Shown here: positions 56,215 through 64,000 of the stretch, piece after piece
Layout: the number at the start of each line of letters is the position of its first letter
How positions within the stretch are numbered: position 1 is the first letter of the stretch
Assembly: GCF_002258785.1 (NCBI RefSeq)
Contig: NZ_NOYI01000002.1
Span: forward strand, 1 to 64,000
Source: Rhodococcus sp. 06-235-1A
GTDB taxonomy: Bacteria; Actinomycetota; Actinomycetes; Mycobacteriales; Mycobacteriaceae
Reading direction: 5' to 3'
DNA length: 64,000 nt
The notes under the pieces: generated by a model
Told to the model about the DNA's origin: nothing
The model's database searches: none
What the model saw: the letters and a program-made list of their open reading frames with translations, nothing else
Made by a program: the position numbers and the translations under genes

Positions 56215-57000
56215 ATGGCACGTAAGCCGCTCATCGCGGGCAACTGGAAGATGAACCTCAACCACCTCGAGGCCATCTCGCTGGTGCAGAAGATCGCTTT
56301 CTCGTTGCCCGAGAAGTACTTCGACAAGGTGGACGTGACGGTGATCCCGCCGTTCACCGACATCCGCAGCGTGCAGACTCTGATCGAGGGCGACAAGCTT
56401 CTGCTCACCTACGGTGCGCAGGACGTCTCTTCCGAGGACAAGGGTGCCTTCACCGGCGAGATCAGCGGATCGATGCTGGCCAAGCTGGGGTGCACCTTCG
56501 TCGTCGTCGGACACTCCGAACGACGCACCCTGCACAGCGAGGACGACGCGGTCGTGCTGGCCAAGACGAAGGCGGCGCTGAAGAACGGCCTCACCCCCAT
56601 CGTGTGCATCGGCGAGGGGCTGAACATCCGCGAAGCGGGCGAGCACGTGGCCTACAACGTCGCGCAGCTCCGCGGGTCACTCGACGGACTGTCGGCCGAG
56701 GACATCTCCAAGGTCGTCATCGCCTACGAGCCGGTCTGGGCAATCGGAACCGGTCGGGTCGCGTCGGCGTCGGACGCACAGGAAGTGTGCGGTGCCATCC
56801 GTGAGGAGCTGAAGTCGCTGTCCTCGGACGAGGTCGCGGCCGGTGTGCGGGTGCTCTACGGCGGCTCGGTGAACGCGAAGAACGTCGGCGAAATCGTCGG
56901 CCAGCCCGATGTCGACGGCGCACTGGTCGGTGGAGCGTCGCTCAAGGCGGACGAGTTCGCGACGCTGTCGGCAATCGCCGCAGGCGGACCGCTGCCCTGA
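56215..57000 (+). CDS. tpiA: Triosephosphate isomerase
   Basis: The product has 261 residues. It interconverts dihydroxyacetone phosphate and glyceraldehyde-3-phosphate. Signatures are [14 protein letters not shown] (catalytic Lys), [15 protein letters not shown] (His), [15 protein letters not shown] (Glu) and [16 protein letters not shown] at 56215 follows TGGAGG. A pair of hairpins after the stop separates it from secG. Confidence 0.98.
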   Translation: MARKPLIAGNWKMNLNHLEAISLVQKIAFSLPEKYFDKVDVTVIPPFTDIRSVQTLIEGDKLLLTYGAQDVSSEDKGAFTGEISGSMLAKLGCTFVVVGHSERRTLHSEDDAVVLAKTKAALKNGLTPIVCIGEGLNIREAGEHVAYNVAQLRGSLDGLSAEDISKVVIAYEPVWAIGTGRVASASDAQEVCGAIREELKSLSSDEVAAGVRVLYGGSVNAKNVGEIVGQPDVDGALVGGASLKADEFATLSAIAAGGPLP

Positions 57001-57001
57001 T

Positions 57002-57024
57002 CGCCGCGTTCGTCGATCGCGGCG
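57002..57024 (+). terminator. Hairpin after tpiA
   Basis: CGCCGCG (57002-57008) pairs with CGCGGCG (57018-57024) around a 9-nt loop, starting 2 nt after the tpiA stop. There is no U-tract, so this is a probable but weak terminator of the glycolytic operon. Confidence 0.45.
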
Positions 57025-57048
57025 TTGCCGGGTCGGGGATGCTGCGCG

Positions 57049-57097
57049 GAACGGATTTCGGACACCCTGCATTTCGGCGGGGTGTCCGAAGCCGTTC
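57049..57097. terminator. Long imperfect inverted repeat between tpiA and secG
   Basis: Arms 57049-57066 and 57081-57097 pair over about 16 bp with one bulge, including the perfect core GGACACC/GGTGTCC, around a 14-nt loop. It lies just before the secG -10 region. It may be a second terminator or a conserved intergenic palindrome. Confidence 0.5.
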
Positions 57098-57108
57098 GTG
57101 GGGCCAGG

Positions 57109-57114
57109 TAGGCT
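57109..57114 (+). promoter_or_regulatory. Putative -10 hexamer for secG
   Basis: TAGGCT (TANNNT) lies 32 nt before the ATG chosen for secG and 11 nt after the inverted repeat, giving secG its own promoter. Confidence 0.45.
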
Positions 57115-57146
57115 GCTGAAGGCATCGAATCGAGTTTGAGGTGGAC

Positions 57147-57380
57147 ATGGATCTGTTTCTGGATATTCTGCTGGTCGTCACCAGCCTGGCGCTGATCTTG
57201 CTGATCCTGCTGCATCGCGGCAAGGGCGGCGGATTGTCCAGTCTGTTCGGTGGCGGAGTGCAGTCCAGCCTGTCCGGTTCCACGGTCGTCGAGAAGAACC
57301 TCGACCGCCTCACCGTCTTCACCGGCATCATCTGGCTCATCGCCATCCTCGGTATCGGCCTGGAGATCAAGTACACCTGA
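57147..57380 (+). CDS. secG: Preprotein translocase subunit SecG
   Basis: The product has 77 residues, the usual mycobacterial size. SecG is the small nonessential subunit of the SecYEG channel. Two membrane helices (about 2-22 and 53-74) flank the conserved cytoplasmic loop LLHRGKGGGLSSLFGGGVQ and SSLSGSTVVEKNLDRLT. ATG 57147 follows GAGG at 57138-57141. A GTG at 57141 would add two residues and cannot be excluded. ppc follows 51 bp downstream. Confidence 0.94.
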   Translation: MDLFLDILLVVTSLALILLILLHRGKGGGLSSLFGGGVQSSLSGSTVVEKNLDRLTVFTGIIWLIAILGIGLEIKYT

Positions 57381-57419
57381 TCGAGTTCGGCTCCGAGTGC
57401 GAGTTGGTGACGGAGCGAC

Positions 57420-57425
57420 GATACT
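57420..57425 (+). promoter_or_regulatory. Putative -10 hexamer for ppc
   Basis: GATACT ends 6 nt before the ATG at 57432. The position matches the leaderless pattern seen elsewhere in the window although the first base is not T. Confidence 0.35.
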
Positions 57426-57431
57426 GGGTGG

Positions 57432-60263
57432 ATGAGCGAATCCTCCTACGAGTCAGTCGGTTCCCCAGCCTTCGTCCCACCGACAGCTCAGGGTCGGGAG
57501 TTGACCGAGCCTCTCCGTGAGGACATCCGCTATCTCGGCGGGATCCTGGGTGAGATCATTCGTGAACACGAGGGCAACGACGTCTTCGATCTCATCGAGT
57601 CGGCGCGCGTCGAGTCGTTCGCGGTACGCAGATCCGAGATCGAGCGAGATGATTCGGTCGGGCGCTACACCGATGTCGAAGTAGCACAAGCAGTTCCACT
57701 GATTCGCGCGTTCAGTCACTTCTCTCTGTTGGCCAACCTCGCCGAGGATCTGCATCGCGAACGTCGTCGTGCAATTCACCTCGACCGCGAGGATCCGCCA
57801 CAGGACAGCAGCCTCGACGCCACGTGGCTGAAGATAGATGCCGCAGCACCGTCGCGTGAGCAAGTGGCAGCCGCCCTGACCGATGCTCTGGTGGCTCCGG
57901 TGATCACCGCGCACCCCACCGAGACACGTCGTCGGACCATCTTCGACGTGCAGTCCAAAATCACCGAGCTGATGCGTCGCCGCGATATCGCCACTGCGGC
58001 TCGTGAAGGCAAGGCCGCCAGTGCGGCGAAAGAACTGGCCGCCATCGACGTGCAGATCCGCAGGCAGGTGCTGACCCTGTGGGAAACGGCTCTGATTCGG
58101 TTGTCTCGCTTGCGAATTCAGGACGAGATCGAGGTCGGTCTCCGGTATTTCGAGTCGTCTCTCTTCGATGTCATGCCTGCCCTCAATGCTGATGTCCGTG
58201 CCGCGCTGCGCGCACGGTGGCCCGAGGACGATCTACTGCCGCGCCCCATCCTTCGCCCCGGTTCCTGGATCGGCGGCGACCGCGACGGCAATCCGAACGT
58301 CACCGCGGAGGTGGTGCACACCGCGACACATCAGGCGGGGTACGTAGCGTTCGAGCACTACCTGGACGAACTGGTCGCGTTGGAAAAGGAACTGTCGATG
58401 TCCGCGCGCTTGGTGGACGTCACGGAGGATCTCGCAGCTCTTGCCGGTGCATCTGCCGAACCGGACGATCGCCGATCGGATGAGCCGTATCGGGTCGCGG
58501 TGGTCGGCATCCGGGCCCGGCTCACGGCCACCGCCGAGGCCGTCCTCGACGCGGTACCGGTCTCCGGGGTCGACCTCGGGGCGAGCAAGTACGACGGCCC
58601 GCAGGACATCCTCGACGACCTCGACATCATCGACCGCGCACTGCGCGCCGACGGTGACGCCTTGATCGCCGACGATCGCCTGCTCCGGCTCCGGCGGTCG
58701 GTCGAGACGTTCGGATTCCATCTGCAGGCTCTGGACATGCGGCAGAATTCCGAAACCCACGAAGAGGTGGTCGCCGAGCTTCTCGCCTGGGCCGGTGTAC
58801 ACCCGGACTACCTGTCACTCGGCGAGGACGAGCGTGTCTCGGTTCTCTCGCAGGAGCTGGCCACTCGGCGCCCTCTGGTCGGTCCCAACGCGCACCTCAG
58901 TGAGCTCGCCACGAAGGAACTGGGCATCGTCAAGGCCGCCAAGGAGGCCATCGACCACCTGGGCCCCGACACCATCCAGAACTACATCATCAGCATGTGT
59001 CAGTCCGTCAGCGACATGCTCGAAGCGGCGCTGCTGCTCAAGGAAGCAGGCATCTTCGACCCCGGCACGGACGGCTCGTCGCCCACGTCGACCGTCGGCG
59101 TCGTGCCGCTGTTCGAGACCATCGAGGATCTTCAACAGGGTGCGGCGACTCTGCTGGCCACGCTCGATGTTCCGATCTACCGCGCTCTCGTGGCCGGGCG
59201 CGGCATGAATCAGGAAGTCATGCTCGGCTATTCGGACTCGAACAAGGACGGTGGATATCTCGCGGCGAACTGGGCGCTGTACCGCGCCGAGTTGGATCTG
59301 CTCGAGGCATCGCGCAAGACGGGCATTCGTCTGCGGCTCTTCCATGGTCGCGGTGGCACGGTCGGTCGCGGTGGCGGTCCCAGCTACGACGCGATCCTGG
59401 CGCAGCCTCCGGGGGTGGTGCAGGGATCCCTGCGTCTGACCGAGCAGGGCGAGATCATCGCGGCGAAGTATGCCGAGCCGTCCTTGGCGCGTCGCAACCT
59501 CGAGTCCCTGGTTGCCGGAACCCTCGAGTCGACTCTGCTCGACGTCGAAGGCCTCGGTGACGGTGCCGAAGCTGCGTACGACATCCTGGACGATCTCGCC
59601 GCCAAGGCGCGCGCAGCGTACGGCCGTCTGGTGCACGAGGAGCCCGGATTCGTCGAGTACTTCCGTACGTCCACACCGGTGGCAGAGGTAGGGGAGCTGA
59701 ACATCGGCTCCCGCCCGGCATCGCGGAAGCCGACCAACTCGGTGTACGACCTGCGGGCGATCCCGTGGGTGATGTCGTGGAGTCAGTGCCGCGTCATGCT
59801 GCCCGGCTGGTACGGCACGGGGTCTGCGTTCGAGGAGTGGGTGGGCGACGACGACTCCAAGCTCGACGTTCTGACCGACCTGTATCGAAAGTGGCCGTTC
59901 TTCCAGACCGTTCTGTCCAATCTTGCGCAGGTCATGGCCAAGTCGGATCTGGGCATCGCGGCGCGCTACGCCGAGCTGGTTCCGGACGCCGATCTACGGG
60001 CCCGGATCTTCGGCATGATCGAAGCCGAGCACGCCACGACGGTGCGGATGTACCTGAAGATCACCGGTCACAGTCGACTGCTCGAAGACAACCCGTCGCT
60101 CGAACGCTCCGTGCACAATCGGTTCCCGTACCTGGAGCCGTTGAACCAGATGCAGGTCGAGATGCTCCGCCGTTACCGCAACGGTGACGACGACGAACGC
60201 GTCAAGCGAGGAATCCTGCTGACGATGAACGGTCTTGCAACGGCACTGCGTAACAGCGGCTAG
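57432..60263 (+). CDS. ppc: Phosphoenolpyruvate carboxylase
   Basis: The product has 943 residues. It carboxylates PEP to oxaloacetate, the main anaplerotic reaction when glycolysis is the carbon source. Catalytic segments are [12 protein letters not shown] (His), [44 protein letters not shown], and the C-terminal end [10 protein letters not shown], where the last Gly is typical. Length is normal. It follows the glycolytic genes, and the gene is convergent with pgl across about 280 bp with two strong hairpins. Confidence 0.98.
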   Translation: MSESSYESVGSPAFVPPTAQGRELTEPLREDIRYLGGILGEIIREHEGNDVFDLIESARVESFAVRRSEIERDDSVGRYTDVEVAQAVPLIRAFSHFSLLANLAEDLHRERRRAIHLDREDPPQDSSLDATWLKIDAAAPSREQVAAALTDALVAPVITAHPTETRRRTIFDVQSKITELMRRRDIATAAREGKAASAAKELAAIDVQIRRQVLTLWETALIRLSRLRIQDEIEVGLRYFESSLFDVMPALNADVRAALRARWPEDDLLPRPILRPGSWIGGDRDGNPNVTAEVVHTATHQAGYVAFEHYLDELVALEKELSMSARLVDVTEDLAALAGASAEPDDRRSDEPYRVAVVGIRARLTATAEAVLDAVPVSGVDLGASKYDGPQDILDDLDIIDRALRADGDALIADDRLLRLRRSVETFGFHLQALDMRQNSETHEEVVAELLAWAGVHPDYLSLGEDERVSVLSQELATRRPLVGPNAHLSELATKELGIVKAAKEAIDHLGPDTIQNYIISMCQSVSDMLEAALLLKEAGIFDPGTDGSSPTSTVGVVPLFETIEDLQQGAATLLATLDVPIYRALVAGRGMNQEVMLGYSDSNKDGGYLAANWALYRAELDLLEASRKTGIRLRLFHGRGGTVGRGGGPSYDAILAQPPGVVQGSLRLTEQGEIIAAKYAEPSLARRNLESLVAGTLESTLLDVEGLGDGAEAAYDILDDLAAKARAAYGRLVHEEPGFVEYFRTSTPVAEVGELNIGSRPASRKPTNSVYDLRAIPWVMSWSQCRVMLPGWYGTGSAFEEWVGDDDSKLDVLTDLYRKWPFFQTVLSNLAQVMAKSDLGIAARYAELVPDADLRARIFGMIEAEHATTVRMYLKITGHSRLLEDNPSLERSVHNRFPYLEPLNQMQVEMLRRYRNGDDDERVKRGILLTMNGLATALRNSG

Positions 60264-60275
60264 CCTCGGGCTCCG

Positions 60276-60325
60276 CCCTCGTGCGCGTTTTGCGTGTTCA
60301 GGACTACGCAAAACACGCACGAGGG
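60276..60325. terminator. 20-bp stem inverted repeat after ppc
   Basis: Arms 60276-60295 and 60306-60325 are 20 nt each with a single mismatch, separated by a 10-nt loop. The inner part GTTTTGCGT/ACGCAAAAC is AT-rich. The repeat starts 12 nt after the ppc stop and lies between convergent genes. It is a strong terminator candidate despite lacking a separate U-tract. Confidence 0.65.
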
Positions 60326-60402
60326 GGAGGAACCGGCGGGTATCCCACCGCGTCCAACGGGTATGAGGCGGTGCAGAAACACAACCGAGGCCTGGCGTGA
60401 CG

Positions 60403-60434
60403 GATCCGCCTACCGCGCGAACGGTAGGCGGATC
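60403..60434. terminator. Second perfect inverted repeat between ppc and pgl
   Basis: GATCCGCCTACCG (60403-60415) and its exact complement at 60422-60434 flank a 6-nt loop. It lies closer to pgl and may end minus-strand transcription from the pentose-phosphate operon. The rest of 60264-60544 holds no supported gene. Confidence 0.55.
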
Positions 60435-60544
60435 GGATGCTCGAACATCCCACGCGACCATCTCACCGTCGAGGGTGATGCCGAGTCTCGCGAACGCGAC
60501 TTCGGTGCCGAATCCGCTTAGGTCGGCAGCTGTCGAGGGTGGGG

Positions 60545-61291
60545 TCAGACAGAATCCAGTTTCGATGCAGCGCCGGCGTCGACGAACCACACCGTCGATT
60601 CCGTGCCCACGGCACCTGCCGACGGGACGTCATCGGAATCGGCTCCGCCGACTGCGGCCGCCACGGCGTCGGCCTTGTTCGCCCCCGATACCAGCAACCA
60701 CACGTGCTGTGCGCGGCGAACTGCGGGCAGTGTCAACGTGATCCGAACCGGTGGAGGTTTGGGTGAGTCCTCGACCGCGACGACGAACCGGTGCTGTTCT
60801 CGGACTGCATCGGTATGGGGGAACAGCGAATTGATGTGCCCCTCGCCACCCATTCCCAGCAAATGGATGTCGAATGCGGGGGTCGGCTCGCTCTCGGATC
60901 CGGAATGCAGAGTCCGGGCATAGGTCGCCGCTGCCACCTCGGGGTCGCTGCCGTGCGGTCCATCGGACGCCGCCATTCGAAAGATGCGATCGGGATGCAC
61001 GTCGACGTGATCGAGCAGTGCTTCGGCGGCCTGAACCTCGTTGCGTTCGGGATCACCCGACGGCAAGAAGCGCTCGTCTCCGAAGTAGATGTCGACACGG
61101 GCCCAGTCGATCGATCCGGAATCCTCGCGCAGCGCCTCCAACAATGCGATACCCGTGCCGCCGCCGGTGAGCACCACCGACGCCGAGCCCCGCTCTGCTT
61201 GTGCGGCAGTAACGACCTCGACGAATCGAGATCGCGCAGCGTCGACCAGAGCCTGCGCGTCCAGGTACCTAAGGACCGATGTCTTACTCAT
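60545..61291 (-). CDS. pgl: 6-Phosphogluconolactonase
   Basis: The product has 248 residues. It hydrolyses 6-phosphogluconolactone in the oxidative pentose-phosphate pathway. The DevB/SOL-type motifs are VVLTGGGTGIALLEAL, VDIYFGDERFLPSGDPERN and HLLGMGGEGHINSLFPH. ATG at 61291 overlaps the end of opcA by 8 bp. It is the last gene of tal-zwf-opcA-pgl on the minus strand. Confidence 0.95.
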   Translation of the reverse strand: MSKTSVLRYLDAQALVDAARSRFVEVVTAAQAERGSASVVLTGGGTGIALLEALREDSGSIDWARVDIYFGDERFLPSGDPERNEVQAAEALLDHVDVHPDRIFRMAASDGPHGSDPEVAAATYARTLHSGSESEPTPAFDIHLLGMGGEGHINSLFPHTDAVREQHRFVVAVEDSPKPPPVRITLTLPAVRRAQHVWLLVSGANKADAVAAAVGGADSDDVPSAGAVGTESTVWFVDAGAASKLDSV

Positions 61292-62188
61292 AGCTCACTT
61301 TCGACAGTCCGTGCAGGGCGAGTTCGTAGATCTCGTCGGTGTCGAGTCGGCGCAGTTCCTCCGCCAGACACTCGCGGGTGTTGCGCCGTGCCAGTGCGAC
61401 TTCGGCGTCGGGCTGTCCGGTGCGCCGCAGCGTGGCGGTTTTCCCGGTCTGCGGACGCGTCAGCGAGATGCTGCTGTTCTCTCGGATCAGCTCCACCTTC
61501 AACTCACCCGCTCGGCGATACACCGGCACGTCCAGTTTTGCGGCCAGCCAGCCGGCCAGAATATCGAGTGCGGGCTCCTCGGCCAGTCCCGAGACCGTTG
61601 CGGAGACGACCGCCTCGAACGGAGCCTGGTCGAGCGCGGTGGCCAACAGACCACGCCAGTAGGTGATGCGACTCCAGGAAAGATCGGTGTCGCCCTCGGT
61701 GTAGCTGCTGAGCCGACCCTTGATCGTCGCGGTGGTGTCGGGGGAGTTGGTGGCATCGGTGATTCGCCGAATTGCCAAGCGCCCCAGCGGATCCTTCGCC
61801 GGAACAGCAGGTGCCTCGTCCGGCCACCACGCCACGATCGGAGTGTCGGGAAGCAAGAACGGGATGACCACACTGTGCTCGTGGTCGGCGAGCTCGCCGT
61901 TGAGCCGCAACACGACGACCTCCGATGCACCGGCGTCACCCCCGACGCGGATCTGGGCGTCGAGACTCGACTCGGCCGATCGGTCGCCGTGAATCAACAC
62001 GATCACGCGGCACGGATGTTCGCGGCTCGCCTCGTTCGCTGCGTCGATTGCTCGCTCGGCCTTGGACGGATCGCGACTGGCAACGATCAGGGTCAGCACG
62101 CGTCCGATGGTCACCGCGCCACCTGCCTCGCGCACCTCCACCAACTTCTTGCCGACCTCGGCCGTCGTCGTGGCGGGGATATCGACAA

Positions 62189-62204
<16 letters not shown>
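61284..62204 (-). CDS. opcA: Glucose-6-phosphate dehydrogenase assembly protein OpcA
   Basis: The product has 306 residues. OpcA is an accessory protein that activates or helps assemble glucose-6-phosphate dehydrogenase in actinobacteria and cyanobacteria. The family pattern is seen in the central IPFLLPDTPIVAWWPDEAPA and SYTEGDTDLSWSRITYWRG. It has no known catalytic motif. ATG at 62204 overlaps zwf by 16 bp and the stop overlaps pgl by 8 bp. Confidence 0.94.
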
Positions 62205-63745
<1,541 letters not shown>

Positions 63746-63751
63746 AGTCGG

Positions 63752-64000
63752 TCAGCTCTTCTGACCTGCTTGGCGAAGCTGCTCGCCGGTGGCCTCGAGC
63801 AACTCGTTCCAGGCCGCCTCGAACTTCTGGACGCCTTCGTTCTCCAGCGTCAGGAAGACATCGGTGATGTCGATCCCGAGCGCCGAGATGCGGTCGAAGA
63901 TCTCCTGCGATTCCGGTCCCTTGCCCGATACGGTGTCGCCGACGACCTCGCCGTGATCGGCAACCGCATCCATGGTCTTCTCCGGCATCGTGTTCACCGT
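63752..64000 (-). CDS. tal: Transaldolase, C-terminal fragment (runs off right edge)
   Basis: Only the last 82 codons are in the window. The reading frame is open to the edge ([17 protein letters not shown] at the upstream side), so the apparent start at 63997 is not real. TVNTMPEKT, the [17 protein letters not shown] segment and the ending [11 protein letters not shown] are typical of the C-terminus of actinobacterial transaldolase. The order tal-zwf-opcA-pgl matches mycobacteria. Most of the catalytic part lies beyond the window. Confidence 0.9.
   Translation of the reverse strand, partial: TVNTMPEKTMDAVADHGEVVGDTVSGKGPESQEIFDRISALGIDITDVFLTLENEGVQKFEAAWNELLEATGEQLRQAGQKS

Noticed and set aside
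60326..60544. Remnant coding sequence between ppc and pgl
   Set aside because: A minus frame is open here and into ppc, but it has no domain, ribosome site or conserved-looking segment; the inverted repeats explain the region better.

Overview
The window looks like a stretch of the main chromosome of a high-GC actinobacterium of the order Mycobacteriales, most likely Rhodococcus or a close relative. The gene order is the one known from mycobacteria and rhodococci: alaS-ruvX-mltG-aroE; aroC-aroK-aroB-(B-4DMT)-pepQ-efp-nusB; pyrR-pyrB-pyrC-carA-carB-pyrF-mihF-gmk-rpoZ-coaBC-metK-priA; fmt-rsmB-rpe-ribD-ribE-ribBA-ribH; uvrC-rapZ-yvcK-whiA; gap-pgk-tpiA-secG-ppc; tal-zwf-opcA-pgl. Other signs are mIHF, the PGKGP-type EF-P, OpcA, many GTG or TTG starts, and TANNNT hexamers 6-9 nt before several start codons (leaderless transcripts). 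The genus is inferred from order and style, not from a database match. I see no rRNA, tRNA, CRISPR array, insertion sequence or prophage.

Layout. 1-109: 5' end of a Pro-rich protein on the minus strand. 316-7448: a three-gene cluster (transglutaminase-DUF2126, circularly permuted ATP-grasp fused to alpha-E, second transglutaminase) that resembles a predicted peptide-ligating or cross-linking system. 7607-10232: a small-molecule-kinase-like protein and RarA. 10275-15724: alaS, ruvX, mltG, aroE. 15725-16400: DnaA-box-like sites and an isolated prepilin peptidase. 16413-22435: shikimate genes, a minus-strand membrane protein, pepQ, efp, nusB. 22462-31339: a PyrR-controlled pyrimidine operon that appears complete except for pyrD and pyrE. 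31555-37653: mihF to priA. 37733-41199: a less conserved insert (Tat-exported cyclase-family protein, membrane diguanylate cyclase, PadR regulator). 41288-48742: fmt, rsmB and the riboflavin genes. 48815-53854: uvrC and the rapZ-yvcK-whiA block. 53975-60263: lower glycolysis, secG and ppc. 60545-64000: oxidative pentose-phosphate genes on the minus strand, with tal cut by the window end.

Most genes are ordinary housekeeping genes in tight operons with 1-16 bp overlaps. The least ordinary signals are two in-frame three-copy minisatellites. One lies near the N-terminus of the ATP-grasp/alpha-E protein (30-bp unit). The other lies in the middle of the aspartate carbamoyltransferase gene pyrB (33-bp unit). 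They share a core of about 20 bp in opposite orientation, which suggests a dispersed repeat family that tolerates insertion into reading frames. Also worth attention are a cluster of DnaA-box-like sequences before the prepilin peptidase, a PyrR binding-loop match abutting the pyrR Shine-Dalgarno, an 85-bp convergent coding overlap between the cyclase and diguanylate cyclase genes, and long inverted repeats between ppc and pgl and between tpiA and secG.
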